A stretch of 64,000 nt of DNA from Symbiodinium natans (lineage: Eukaryota > Sar > Dinophyceae > Suessiales > Symbiodiniaceae). The translations under genes and the position numbers were made by a program. The stretch spans positions 306,124-370,123 of the forward strand of contig CAJNDS010002416.1 of the NCBI GenBank assembly GCA_905221605.1, given 5' to 3'. Below, one piece after another: positions 43,197 to 53,861 of this stretch; position 1 is the first letter of the stretch; each line of letters starts with the position of its first letter. The notes under the pieces are model-generated. The model ran no database searches. It was not told the DNA's origin and saw only the letters and a list, made by a program, of their open reading frames with translations.

Positions 43197-43357
43197 GTAG
43201 CCACTTGGGACATGTTGCATTCTCCCCTATTGGGTTTACGAGGATCATATTCAGGCACCCTAAACCCTGAACCCTAAACCCTAAACCCTTGACCCTAAAC
43301 CCTAAACCCTAAACCCTAAACCCTATTTTTCAGAAGGTGTTTAGGGGCCATCCTAGC
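43197..43357 (+). repeat. Family G repeat interrupted by a CCCTAAA tract
   Basis: The copy matches family G up to GGATCATATTCAGG (43257), is broken by about 68 bp of CCCTAAA sequence (43258-43325), and resumes at ATTTTTCAGAAGG...GGCCATCCTAG. Confidence 0.75.
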
Positions 43358-43464
43358 CAAGGTCAACGAGCGAAATGAGGGCTGCCACTCGGTGGAGGAG
43401 GTCGACATCCTTGGGTCCCGAGGCGGAGCCTGCTAAACCCTAAACCCTAAACCCTAAACCCTAA

Positions 43465-43545
43465 GAAAGCCAGCATGAACCCACAGAGGCTGGACGCGAC
43501 TTACATCCCATGCCCGGTGTACAGGATAATCATGGTGGAGGGTTG
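43465..43545 (+). other. Exon-like block
   Basis: Reads KKASMNPQRLDATYIPCPVY then RIIMVEG, between CCCTAAA and TTTAGGG-like tracts. Confidence 0.35.
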
Positions 43546-43912
43546 AGGGGTTGAGGGTGCCCAAGATTCTCCAAGGAGATACTTGGTTTAGGGTTTAGGG
43601 TATAGGGTTAGCTGTGCCCCTGAACCGCCAAGTAAACCCCTCGACCTTGCATAAGGCTGGGACAGATCTTTGGTTAATCTTAGGGTAGTTTCATGGTCCC
43701 TTAATACTCTGTGTTCTTAAGTCGGGAACACGTATACCCCTGAAACACCCTATACAGCCCACTGGCACATATAAAGAAGGTAAGGGGCCGGATTTACGGG
43801 ACAGTCCCTGAGGCCGAATCGTCCCTCACCCCTACAGAAACCCCAAGCCCCACAGCCTAAAAACCATGAACCGGCCCGCCGCAACATAAACGAACCCTTG
43901 GGCTGCACCTGG

Positions 43913-44114
43913 TTTAGGGTTTAGGGTTTAGGGTTTAGTGTTTAGGGTTCAGGGTTTAGGGTTTAGGGTTTAGTGTTTAGGGTTCAGGGTTTAGGGTTTA
44001 GGGTTTAGTGTTTAGGGTTCAGGGTTTAGGGTTTAGGGTTTAGTGTTTAGGGTTCAGGGTTTAGGGTTTAGGGTTTAGGGTTTAGTGTTTAGGGTTTAGG
44101 GTTTAGGGTTTAGG
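43913..44114 (+). repeat. TTTAGGG array with 35-bp higher-order repeat
   Basis: Four consecutive 35-bp units, each made of five heptamers in the order TTTAGTG, TTTAGGG, TTCAGGG, TTTAGGG, TTTAGGG. Confidence 0.9.
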
Positions 44115-44402
44115 CCCTTTGGCTGCCCCTGTGTCAGGATTTTTCACGCTAACCATATTTTGCTGTGATAGAGAGCCTCTGGATAGGCTCATGATGTTGA
44201 CACCCCACCCCCCCCCCCCCCCCCCCCCCCCCCTCCCGCATTTTTCGCGAGTGCGAAACCTTTTGTGTGCGCTCTCGTGGTCAGCGACGGCCATGCTCAA
44301 AGCCTTACTAGGGAAAAGCACACAACCCTAAAATCTCCAAAGCCTACAAGCCCTGAGCCCTCCTTAACCAACCAAACCCTAAAACCTTAAACCTTAAACT
44401 TA

Positions 44403-44556
44403 AACCCTATAAACCTGTAAACCCTAAACCCCAAACCCTAAACCCCTAAACCCTAAACCCTAAACCCTAAACCCTAAACCCTAAACCCTAAACCCTAAAC
44501 CCTAAACCCTAAACCCTAAACCCTAAACCCTAAACCCTAACCCTAAACCCTAAACC
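44403..44556 (-). repeat. CCCTAAA tract
   Basis: About 20 units. Confidence 0.95.
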
Positions 44557-44789
44557 ACGCAACCAACCAGCCATCAGCCCTTGGTTGGGCCCATAAGCCC
44601 TTGGTTGGGTGTAGAGGATGTCCGTGGCTCATGTGAGAAGCAATTGGCTCAAGCTTTCTGAATCAAGGGTTTAGGGTTTCGGGTGTAGGGTTTAGGGTTC
44701 AGGGTTTAGGGTTCAGGGTTTAGGGTTTAGGGTTTAGGGTTTAGGGAGTAAGTAGGGATGGAGTGACATCCCGTGTCAAGGTTGCAGCA

Positions 44790-45650
44790 ATGTTGCGGAT
44801 TCAGATGATGGCTACCGGGGAAGAGGTGGCCTGCATAGAGCCGGAGGAGTGGCTGAGTATTGCCGGCGACAAAAAACTAAGTAAAAAAGCACAAAACAAA
44901 ATTTCTTCGGGCAACGTACGCACCCTAAAGCTCCATCTCCAAAGGCTCTGTGGACATCCCCGGTTTCGACAGCGGCTCCTGCAAGAAGATGGGCAGATTT
45001 TGCCCGAAGAGGCGGTTCTGAAAGGACCTTGCCTATTGCACTTGGTAATTCTGGGCTTTGCCGAGACCTCTGGCGATGACGTTGACAGGCTGCTCCATGC
45101 AGTGGAAGCAGATGACACAACACAAGTAGAAGCGATCTTGCAGCGAAACCAAGATCCCAACCGAACAGCGCAACACAACATGACAGCCTTGCATGTTGCA
45201 GCTAGGTCTGGCAGGCAAGTCGCCGCAAGGCTGCTGCTCGAAGCTGGTGCGGGAAAGGACCAAACTGAAGACCATGGAGCCACGCCACTGTTCATCGCAG
45301 CTCAGAGGGGCCACTTGGAAGTGGCGCGTGTGTTGCTGGAGTTTGGTGCGGACAAGGACTTGGCCGACGCACATGGCGCCACACCACTGTTCATCGCAGC
45401 TGAGAACGGCCTCTTGGAGGTGACGCGCTTGTTGCTGGAGTTTGGTGCGTCCATTTACGCGGAAAACGCAAATGGAACCATGCCATCGTTCATCGCAGCT
45501 GCGAACGGCCACTTAGAAGTGGTACGCTTGTTGCTGGAAGTTGATGCGGACCTGGACTGGGCCGACGCATGTCTGTCCCTCGCACGTGAGAACGGCCACA
45601 CGGAAGTGGTACGATTCTTGCTGGAGTTTGGCGCCGTGTCCTGGCCTTAG
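44790..45650 (+). CDS. Ubiquitin-like domain + ankyrin-repeat protein (286 aa)
   Basis: Residues 1-91 resemble a ubiquitin-like fold (MLRIQMMATGEE..., FRQRLLQEDGQIL, ...LLHLVILGF) with extra Lys-rich residues after the second strand. Ankyrin repeats follow from about 130: TALHVAARSGRQ, GATPLFIAAQRGHLEVARVLLEFGADKD, GATPLFIAAENG, GTMPSFIAAANGHLEV and a shortened SLARENGHTEVVRFLLEFGA. Ankyrin arrays bind protein partners; the partner is unknown. UBL-ankyrin ORFs of this sort are frequent in dinoflagellates. The open frame extends to 44763, but the first ATG is 44790. The frame stops just after LLEFGAVSWP, while a further ankyrin unit continues in another frame, so the C-terminus is probably truncated by an indel. 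A TTTAGGG tract ends 43 bp upstream of the ATG. Confidence 0.85.
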   Translation: MLRIQMMATGEEVACIEPEEWLSIAGDKKLSKKAQNKISSGNVRTLKLHLQRLCGHPRFRQRLLQEDGQILPEEAVLKGPCLLHLVILGFAETSGDDVDRLLHAVEADDTTQVEAILQRNQDPNRTAQHNMTALHVAARSGRQVAARLLLEAGAGKDQTEDHGATPLFIAAQRGHLEVARVLLEFGADKDLADAHGATPLFIAAENGLLEVTRLLLEFGASIYAENANGTMPSFIAAANGHLEVVRLLLEVDADLDWADACLSLARENGHTEVVRFLLEFGAVSWP

Positions 45651-45748
45651 CAGATGGAGCCACGCCACTGTTCATCGCAGCCGAGAAGAGAAAAATGGAA
45701 GTAGCACGTTTGTTGTTGGAGTTTGGTGGAGATGGACACTCGCCATAA
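45651..45748 (+). pseudogene. Out-of-frame continuation of the ankyrin ORF
   Basis: Shifted by one base relative to the upstream frame, this stretch reads another ankyrin unit (GATPLFIAAEK, MEVARLLLEFG) and ends at TAA. The preceding unit is shorter than its neighbours (GAVSWP where others have GADKDLADA), so a small deletion plus frame change is likely. A sequencing or assembly error would look the same. Confidence 0.6.
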
Positions 45749-46245
45749 AGGTTATAGGCATTTACATGTCTACTCAAGGAGTTGAGGTAGGATTTGAGCA
45801 AGTCAGGGGTTAAGGCCAAGGTTTCGGTTGGGTTTAGGATTTAAAGTATATAGGGTTTAGGATCTGCTCAGCCGCAGCAATGTCCTTATGGTACGCAGCT
45901 CTCTGAATGAAAACCCTAAACCCTGGTACCCTGGATATTCGCAGGACCCTCAAAATGGGGGACCGCAAGATTGAGGATCTACCACATGTACTGCTGTTTC
46001 TGTTCGTTTTGGCTTTAAGTTGTTAAACATAACCACCCGAACCCCGTCTCCCTAAACCCGGGGGGGGGGGGGGGGGGGGGGGGGAAATTTTGGCTTTTTA
46101 AGCCTTAAGATGTCATTGGTTCGTTGGGACCCCAAACCCTATAATGGCCCTATAAACCCTGAACCCTACTACAACGCCCTAAACCCAACTTCTACTAACA
46201 GTGGGGTACTACAGTCCCTATTAAGGGCTGTTAGTATAAGGGGGA

Positions 46246-46370
46246 TAAGCCCTATAAAGCCCTATAAGCCCTATAAAGCCCTATAAGCCCTATAAAGCCC
46301 TATAAGCCCTATAAAGCCCTATAAGCCCTATAAAGCCCTATAAGCCCTATAAACCCTGAACCCTACTACA
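46246..46370 (+). repeat. 19-bp tandem repeat (AAGCCCTATAAAGCCCTAT)
   Basis: About six copies. It begins at the end of a family B half copy. A passage reading CTATAAACCCTGAACCCTAC occurs both before (near 46150) and at the end of the array. Confidence 0.85.
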
Positions 46371-46492
46371 ACGCCCTTTAAACCCCCAAAGCCCGGATTT
46401 GAGGCTTGCATGCCAGCCCGTGGCCTGCCACGCTCGAGACACCCTTTGTCACCCTGTGTCATGCGAAACCCTAGGTCCTGGGCGCTAGGCCC

Positions 46493-47245
46493 CTAAACCC
46501 TAAACCCTAAAACTCTAAACCCCTAAACCCTAACATCCTAGAACCCTACAACCCTAGAACCCTAGAACCCTAACACCCTAGAACCCTACAACCCTAGAAC
46601 CCTAGAACCCTAAAACCCTACAACCCTAAAAACCCCAGAACCTTAGAACCCTAAAACCCTACAACCCTAAACCCTAAAACCCTAAAACCCTGAAACCCTG
46701 AAACCCTGAAACCCTAAAACCCTAAAACCCTAAAACCCTAAACCCTTAACCCCTGAACCCTTGAACCCTTGAACCCTTAAACCCTTAAACCCTTAAACCC
46801 TTAAACCCTTAAACCCTTATACCCTTATACCCTTAAACCCTTAAACCCTTAAACCCTTAAACCCTAAACCCTAAAGCCCTAAAACCCTCAAACCCGAAAA
46901 CCTTAAAACCCTAAAGCCTAAACCCTTAAACCCTAAACCCTAAACCCTAAAACCCATAAACCCTTAACCCTAAACCCTAAACCCTAAAACCCTAAACCCA
47001 AAAACCCTAAAACCCAAAAACCCTAAAACCCTAAACCAAAAAACCCTAAAACCCTAAAACCCTAAACCCTAAACCCCTAAACCCTAAACCCTAAAACCCT
47101 AAACCCTAAACCCTAAAACCCTAAACCCTAAAACCCTAAACCCTAAAACCCTAAAGCACTAAAACCCTAAAACCCTAAAACCCTAAAACCCTAAACCCTA
47201 AACCCTAAACCCTAAGCCCTAAACCCTAAACCCTAAACCCTAAAA
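46493..47245 (-). repeat. Degenerate CCCTAAA-type array, 750 bp
   Basis: The longest array in the window; unit length drifts between 7 and 8 bp (CCCTAAAA, CCCTTAAA, CCCTGAAA), with local blocks of one variant. Confidence 0.9.
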
Positions 47246-47590
47246 CCCAACCTGCGGCCCATCCGAGCAAGGGCTGACGCAGGCCTTGGGGACTCGATAG
47301 ATTGGCATCATGCCCTGTACGCACTATAGTGACCCTAGACCCTAAACCCTAAACCCTAAACCCAAAATAGTTAGAGTCTAGGGGCCTAAAAGAAGTAGGG
47401 TAGCGCGTTTTAGGGTTTCGGGCTTAGGGCTTAGAATTTAGGGGCCCCAAACCCTAGAGGGTGTAATCCAGGGGCTCAAAGAAAAAAAGAGTAGGGTTTT
47501 GTTGGTTAGTATAGTATAAATGTAAAGGGACCATGAAGGAATACCATTAGTAATTCTTCCGACCCCCAAAATTAGCGTCCCTTAGATCTA

Positions 47591-47713
47591 AGGGTAGTTT
47601 CATGGGCCCTTAGTATGGTCCCTTACCTCCTTTAAAGGGTTCTGAGGTATGGGCCCTTGGGTTGTAAGGGGTATATAGGGGGTGGCCCATACTACGGGAC
47701 CATGTAACTACCC
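47591..47713. mobile_element. Family E palindromic element
   Basis: GGGTAGTTTCATGGGCCCTT and inverse GGGACCATGTAACTACCC. Diverged copies lie at 5481-5590, 43684-43794 and 62050-62210. Confidence 0.7.
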
Positions 47714-48026
47714 CTAAACCCTAAACCTGAAACCCTAAACTTTAGCCCTAAGCCCTAAACTTTAGCCCAAAACCCTAAACCCTAAACCCTAAACCCTAAA
47801 CCCTAAACCCTAAACCCTAAACCCTAAACCCTAAACCCTAAACCCTAAACCCTAAACCCTACAGGTGTCCGGGGCTTCCGTCTCTTTGCCGACCTGGGCT
47901 GCTCGAAGGAGCTGGTACCAGACCAGGCGGCCGGGTTGAAGCATTTGAGAGTTTAGGGTTTAGGGTTTAGGGTTTAGGGTTTAGGGTTTGGGGTTTAGGG
48001 TTTGGGGTTCAGGGTTTGGGGTTTAG
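47713..48026. repeat. CCCTAAA and TTTAGGG tracts around an exon-like block
   Basis: C-strand 47713-47861 starts at a family E repeat; G-strand 47951-48026 ends at a family A repeat. Confidence 0.9.
47865..47949 (+). other. Exon-like block with CAG acceptor
   Basis: CCCTACAG ends a long CCCTAAA tract, then the frame reads RGFRLFADLGCSKELVPDQA then AGLKHLR, and a TTTAGGG tract begins at its end. A strong example. Confidence 0.45.
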
Positions 48027-48031
48027 TCTTC

Positions 48032-48158
48032 CCTGCTTCTTATAAGTAGGGAATGAGGGAATGAGGGCCCTATATACAGGTCTATATATATATATATATA
48101 TACCCTTGAAGGCGTTGGATAGGACCCTAATTCCCTCATTCCTGCCTAAGAACCAGCC
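48032..48158. mobile_element. Family A palindromic element with TA loop
   Basis: Same arms; a TA microsatellite sits in the loop. Confidence 0.65.
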
Positions 48159-48965
48159 AGTCTTAGGCGTTAGGGCCCCCATTGTTCTTAGGTTTGAAGC
48201 GCGGCTTAAGGGCTTTAATGAAAGGGGGTTTAGGTTAGGGTTTACGGTGTAGGGTTTAGGGTTTCGGGTCTTTGTTGTTAGAGTCCGAGGGTGTTGGGTC
48301 TAAATGGGGTATTTCGGGCATCTTCACGGGTATTTCGGGGGGGGGTATAGGTCGTAGGGTTCAAGTTTTGGGCCTGGGTGGAGTTAGGGTGAGGTTTAGG
48401 GATGAGCGTGTCAGGCTTAGGGATGAGGATTGAGGGTTTAGGGGGTTTAGGGAGTTTGGGCAGGCTTGGGACTGGGGGTTTAGGCGAAAGCTCACCTCCT
48501 CAACCTCCTCATGGCTAAATATAATGTAACCCCCCTTCCACCCCCCGGCCAGAATGCGGCGAAGGGTTTAGGGTTTAGGGTTTAGGGTTTAGGGTTTGGG
48601 GTTTGGGGTTTAGGGTTTAGGAAAGTTTAGGGTTTGGGGTTTGGGGTTTGGGGGGCTATAACCCAGCAAATCCTTCGTTCATGCCCAAGAAGCCTGGCAC
48701 GAGAAGAGTTTGAGTGTTTGGCGTTTAGAGGCTTCTGATATACAAAATGATGGGTTTAGGGTTCAGTGTTTAGGGGATATAAGCAAGATGGGTTTAGGGT
48801 CTACACTTGCGCCGAACCACCCCAGCTGTGCAGCCCAAAAGAATCCTGGCACGCTAAATCCCATCCGTACCCCATAAACCCTAAGCCATATAGCTTTGGC
48901 CCGACACCCTAAACCCTAAACCCTAGACCCTAAACCCTAAACCCTAAAGCCCCCCTGGACTCCAG

Positions 48966-49042
48966 GTCTTTGCACTGGATGGTGGGGGACTGGTGCGCCT
49001 GGAGGGCCTTTGGGTGCTTGGCATCGCAATTTGGGGGGAAAT
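48966..49042 (+). other. Exon-like block with CAG acceptor
   Basis: GACTCCAG precedes VFALDGGGLVRLEGLWVLGI; CCCTAAA upstream and TTTAGGG downstream. Confidence 0.45.
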
Positions 49043-49886
49043 GGGGTTTAGGGTTTGGGGTTTAGGGTTTAGGGTTTAGGGTTTAGGGGGTACCCATGGG
49101 AGGCCATCGTTTAGATTGTTTTTATTATCAGCCTCCGAGTTGTTTTGGCTTCGTTTAGTCTCGGAGGTCCCCTTTATAAGGCTCCATGTCGTATTCAGGA
49201 GCCCCCGGCCAAAAAAAAAAGAGATTCCAAACCCTAAGCCCTAAACCCTAAACCCTAAACCCTAAACCCTAAACCCTGAACCCTGAACCCTGAACCCTGA
49301 ACCCTGAACCCTAAGAACAAACAAAAGAGGGAAGATTATCCAAGACGAGAACCGAGCAAGTGGCAGGCAGGTTCCACATGGACTGCGCCCCGCAGCCTTC
49401 AGCCTTAGAACCCGTAAACCCTAAAAGCCCCAAATAAGGTTTTTAGGGTTTAGGGTTTAGGGTTTAGGGTTTAGGGTTTAGGGTTTAGGGGGTTGGGGGT
49501 CTAGGACCTTCTTTTTTGCAGGGCTTGAGGCTGAGTGAGGTTAGGTTTATGACTTTTTGCAGTGGGAATCTTCCACGAAGGGATCCCTGACTGTCTTGTT
49601 GAAAAAATTGCTTGCCATCTCTGTTCAGTTTCCATCGTTCCACCCTGCAAAGATCATGACCCAGGAGTTTATGTACCTGAAGACTGTGGTTTCTTTTTTT
49701 TTTTTTTCCGTGGGGTTTCGCATCAGGGTAGTTCTCTAACCTAGGATCCATTCTTGGATCCCCCCCGAAATGGGAAGGAACCCAAATAGCGATCCTAACT
49801 TTTCGAACTATTGACCGCATTCTTGGTACATGGGCCCGTTCCCAAGCCTCGGGAACGAACTGAATGAACCCCAAGAAGGACCCCCC

Positions 49887-49982
49887 GGTTCTGAGTAGGG
49901 AATGAGGGAATGAGGGCCCTACATGTACCCTTTAAGGAATTATCGAGGGGCCTCATTCCCTCATTCCCTGCTAAGAACCAGC
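49887..49982. mobile_element. Family A palindromic element
   Basis: Same arms (AGTAGGGAATGAGGGAATGA and inverse), ending CTAAGAACCAG. Confidence 0.7.
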
Positions 49983-50076
49983 CACAGGTCTGTGGTTCAG
50001 ATCCCTGAACGTGCAAGATCTCAATTGTGGGGTTCATTTCGGGCCCCAAGCCATCTCCGTGACCCCCCAAGCCCCT

Positions 50077-50338
50077 CCAAACCCTAAACCCTAAACCCTA
50101 AACCCTAAACCCTAAACCCTAGACCCTAGACCCTACACCCTAAACCCTAAACCCTAAACCCTAAACCCTAAACCTAAACCCTAAACCCTAAACCCTTTGA
50201 GGGAATGTTGTGATGTCGAAGTCCTCAGCTGAGGTGCCTCGTTGTGCCCTGGCCGGCCACTGCTATGCCGGAGGCAAGTGCACGGGTTTAGGGTTTAGGG
50301 TTTAGGGTTTAGGGTTTTAGGGTTTAGGGTTTAGGGCT
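50077..50338. repeat. CCCTAAA and TTTAGGG tracts
   Basis: C-strand 50077-50196 and G-strand 50284-50338 around an 87-bp unique block. Confidence 0.9.
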
Positions 50339-50436
50339 ATAATATAGGGGTCGGAATAATTACCAATGGTATTCCCTCATATATGGTCCCTACTAGACCA
50401 AAACCCTACTCTAGTTATAAAGGCCCCTGTATTGCA
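50338..50436. mobile_element. Family D palindromic element
   Basis: TATAATATAGGGGTCGGAAT at the left and AAAGGCCCCTGTATTGCA at the right. Confidence 0.65.
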
Positions 50437-51456
50437 CCCTTTAGGGCTTTGGGTTTCGGGTTCTTTTGGGGTTCTCTTGGGGTTCGAAGCACCACTTGGG
50501 GATGATCCGCTATATACCAAATTCTGGCCCATACTCTTGGGGTCACAGCGCCATGGTTGATACTTCGTGTATGCATCTACGCACGCAATTATGGAGAGTA
50601 CCATGGCTGATATGTTGGGGTTTAGGGTCTAGGGTTTGGGGTTTAGGATTTAGGGTTAAGGGTTCAGGGTTTAGGGAACCCTGAACCCTGAACCCTAAAC
50701 CCTTTGGATAACACGCACATAGGCTCAAGGCGAGTATTGTGTGGTCCATCTACTTGGGCTGTTTATCATGCTCGGGCCTCTGCTAGGGAATGTTGTCGAA
50801 TTTCTGGACACCACAAGCTATGACTCCTTAGAATACTCCGATCAGAGACTCCCTCACAACAGGGCAGATGGTTTTGGATGAGCCATGTGGCTTCCGGGGT
50901 ACCGATTATCATATGGGCCTTTACATTTCGGTTACACCCAGTTCCATACTGTACATCAGGCCCCAAACGGGCGCCCTACACGCTAAAGACAGCGGCCCTG
51001 CACGAAGTCTGTTGTAGGGGGAACCCAACTCCCAGCACGTGGAATCTCAAAGCCCGACTCAAAAACCCCAAAATCTCCACAGTTAATGCGGAAGGGAGGA
51101 CCGGGGTGTTTAGGGTTTAGGGGTTTAGGGTTTAGGGTTTAGGCTTTAGGGTTTTGGGTTTAGGGATGGAGAGGGGATGAGAGTCATGAGAAGTGGGGAA
51201 ACAGGAATGCGCACGGCCCGGGCAGAGGCGGACTTAGGGCACTGGCCCTGTGATCTGGCTCTCTGGGTTTCGGGTTTAGGGTTTAGGGTTTGTTGTTTGG
51301 GGTTTAGGGTTCAGGGGGCGGAGGGAATGTTTTCTTCATACTCGAGGTAAGGAACTTGTGACCTACTTGTTCATACTTGCAGCCCAATTTAGGGTCCTAA
51401 ACCCTAAACCCTCAACCCTAAACCCTAAACCCTAAACCCTAAACCCTAAACCCCAG

Positions 51457-51546
51457 GCCCTCCCAGCAGGTGTCAGCTTGATGGCCACCTTCAACTCTCC
51501 GCAGGTGGTGCGCTGTGCACTTGTAGATGCCGGGGGCCCAATTCTT
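51457..51546 (+). other. Exon-like block
   Basis: Reads ALPAGVSLMATFNSPQVVRC then ALVDAGGPILG; CCCTAAACCCCAG upstream and TTTAGGG directly downstream. Confidence 0.45.
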
Positions 51547-51620
51547 GGGTTTAGGGTTTAGGGTTTAGGGTTTAGGGAGCCAAAGTAGATGAGGCTTTTC
51601 ATTTTGTGTTGGGGGGCTCC

Positions 51621-51818
51621 TCAATGCACCTCATCATCATGGTATGACGTGTTTGTCATGTTACAGTATCCCCAATGCTGCACCCCGTACGTACACTCAC
51701 CAAATGTTTGAGGAACCCTATCGAATAGAGTATAGACGTGCCACAAACCATAGTAGCACAGCCCTACCTTAAAGAGGATTGTCCTCGTTCCAGGCACAAG
51801 CACAACATTGGAGCCCAA
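51621..51818 (-). CDS. Possible ORF, 65 aa, unrecognised
   Basis: Aromatic-rich minus-strand frame (for example CYYGLWHVYTLFDRVP) in a unique stretch between two TTTAGGG tracts. It contains no repeat-derived sequence. It could be an exon or a chance frame. Confidence 0.2.
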   Translation of the reverse strand: MGSNVVLVPGTRTILFKVGLCYYGLWHVYTLFDRVPQTFGECTYGVQHWGYCNMTNTSYHDDEVH

Positions 51819-52067
51819 CTAACTGCCTATATTTTCGCCCTTCGTGTATTTCGCTGTATAAGTCCACCACATACTCGTTTAGGGTTTAGGGTTTAGGGTT
51901 TAGGGTTTAGGGTTTAGGGTTTAGGGTTTAGCACCCTGGCCGACCCTGTCTATGCACATGGGCCTCGAGGACTTCACAGCTTGGTTCCACTGTTGCTGAC
52001 ACTTGCAACGCACTCGGTCACTCGTGCACAGTTTGCAGAAGCACTTTTTTGTCCCCTACCTCCCACC

Positions 52068-52162
52068 CCCCCCAACCCCCACCCCCACCCCCCCCCCCCC
52101 CCCCCGCCCCCCCCGCCCCCCCCCCCCCCCGCCCCCCCCCGCCCCCCCCCGCCCCCCCCCAA
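52068..52162 (+). repeat. Poly-C tract with spaced G
   Basis: About 95 bp nearly all C on the + strand. The Pro-rich and Gly-rich frames across it are artefacts. Confidence 0.95.
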
Positions 52163-52252
52163 AGAATATAAAAAAAAACAACGAAGCGAGTTCTCTTCAC
52201 GAGACTCAGGGCCCTAAATCCTCCCCCCCTAAAAGCTAAACCCTAAACCCTA

Positions 52253-52335
52253 AACGTCCAAACGGTGCTCAAAGGCGAAGGCTCCTGACAAGTTCAGCCG
52301 CGGGTGGAGGTTGGCGAAGAACTCGGCGGAGCTCT
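52253..52335. other. Exon-like block, strand unclear
   Basis: GC-rich segment between CCCTAAA and TTTAGGG sequence. The minus frame reads SSAEFFANLHPRLNLSGAFA; a plus frame is open too. Confidence 0.25.
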
Positions 52336-52996
52336 CAGGACAGGAAAAGGGAGTTCTGGGTTTTGTAAAGGGTTTAGGGTTTTGGGTTTAGGGTTTAGGG
52401 TTTTGCAGTTAGGGTTAGGGTTTCGGGTTAGGGTTTGGGGTTTGGGGTTTGGGTTTAGGGTTAGGGTGCGTGCGTGGTATGGGGAGTTTTTGGCTTCTTC
52501 CTTAGAGCAAGGCGACCGGTTTGCAGGAGCTTCATTGTAATCTAGATGCCTGACCCTAACCCCTAAACCCTAAACCCTAAACCCTAAGCCCTAAACCCTA
52601 AACCCTAAACCTCAAACCCAAACTCCACAGCCCAACCGCGCCTCACAGACCATGAACATACCGTGCACCACCGGGGGCTGGGGGGGATTAGGGTTGGGGG
52701 GGGGGGGGGAGGGGGCCAGCATGAACACTGGCGCATACAGTCCATAACTAGCTTCACGGAGGGAAATTCAAGCCTTCCAGGGTTAATAAGGGTTTTGGGG
52801 GGGTATAAGAGTAGATCTATAAAGGACCAGAAGGGAAGAATAGTACTGAGGGTTTTGTGGGTTATAAGAGTATAACTCAAAAGGGGCCATAAGGGAATTC
52901 ATATTCGCAATTATTCCGCCCCCTCTTGTTTAAGGCTCGAGTGAGCAAGCAGAGCCTCGCCGCAGCTCCCAACCCTTCAGGGTTGAAGGGTATCAG

Positions 52997-53100
52997 CTGG
53001 GATGTTCCGCCTTATACTAAAACAGTCCTTCATAGGGATTATGATAGGGGGTACTAGATTCCTTATGAAGGACGCTTAGTATAAGGGGGAGCGTCCCGAG
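52997..53100. mobile_element. Family B palindromic element
   Basis: CTGGGATGTTCCGCCTTATA and inverse ending AGCGTCCCGAG. Confidence 0.65.
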
Positions 53101-53307
53101 GTGGACGTCACTGCAGGCGGATCCCAGTTTTGCAGCGACTTAGTCGAGACTACTCGTTGCACTCAAGCTTGCCTCCTGCCCAAAAACATGGTCATGCCAC
53201 GGGCTGCCAAAGTCTGGGTTCAGAAATGCCATGTCACTGCGGATGGGCACACATCACCATGGATCGCTTTGTATAAAGCTTGTACCCTCAACCCTAAATC
53301 TTCATAG
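53101..53307 (+). CDS. Possible short ORF or exon, 68 aa
   Basis: Open frame in unique, non-repetitive sequence beginning MDVTAGGSQFCSDLVE and ending CTLNPKSS. It overlaps the edge of a family B repeat at its 5' end and runs into telomere-like sequence at its 3' end, so the real coding part may be shorter. No family recognised. Confidence 0.25.
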   Translation: MDVTAGGSQFCSDLVETTRCTQACLLPKNMVMPRAAKVWVQKCHVTADGHTSPWIALYKACTLNPKSS

Positions 53308-53570
53308 CTATCGCAGATTCCTGACATGATCGTTTTGCGGACACCCGGAAGGAGCTGTATTGTCATAGGATCTCAAAGAAGGAGCCAGATCGAGGGCGTG
53401 CATGTAGCTACTGCGTCGGGGCTATGTTTTGGGGGTCTTTGGAAGTGGGACCCGTTCCCCCACTCCCGCAAGTTCAAGCATAAGTTGCCCTGACTCAGGG
53501 CTTAGGGTTTAGGGTTTAGGGCTCAGATAAAGAGCTGTAAGGGCTTACTTGAACCGCGCAAATGCCATAC

Positions 53571-53861
53571 TTACTGCTTATGTTGACGGACACCTAAGTA
53601 AGTCTCAAGCCATAAAACTTCCACCCTCAATTTCATCATCGTAAATATTTCCCGAAGTTGCAGAGTCACCAAACCAAGCACCGAGCTGGCACGCGGCAGG
53701 ACTTTTGAAGGACCTGGCGCAAGCTGAGTGGCTTGAGGCTGGGCATCCATTGGGAAACCTTGACACTGGGGCACGAAAAAATTCCGAAGGTTTTGGACAA
53801 ACGCAGGAGCAAGTTGGCCTGGCTCGCAAACGGCTGAATCTAGATTGGGCCAGCCCTGCAA
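53571..53861 (-). CDS. Possible ORF, 96 aa, unrecognised
   Basis: Minus-strand frame in a 1-kb unique stretch (53100-54080) with few repeats. The product starts MQGWPNLDSAVCEPG and has a balanced composition. A 106-aa frame overlaps it in another phase, so neither can be chosen firmly. Confidence 0.2.
   Translation of the reverse strand: MQGWPNLDSAVCEPGQLAPAFVQNLRNFFVPQCQGFPMDAQPQATQLAPGPSKVLPRASSVLGLVTLQLREIFTMMKLRVEVLWLETYLGVRQHKQ

Larger units (their letters stand above)
36765..44660. other. Gene-poor repeat region
   Basis: Between the two intronless ORFs: tracts, family D, E and G repeats, and exon-like blocks. Unique AT-rich stretch 41380-41520 contains repeated AGCAA motifs but no gene. 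Confidence 0.65.

Noticed and set aside
44630-44665. Possible spliced-leader relict (TTGGCTCAAG)
   Set aside because: Only about ten bases match the dinoflagellate leader; the rest does not.
51974-52239. Pro-rich and Gly-rich frames
   Set aside because: They arise from a poly-C tract; no stop codons can occur there.
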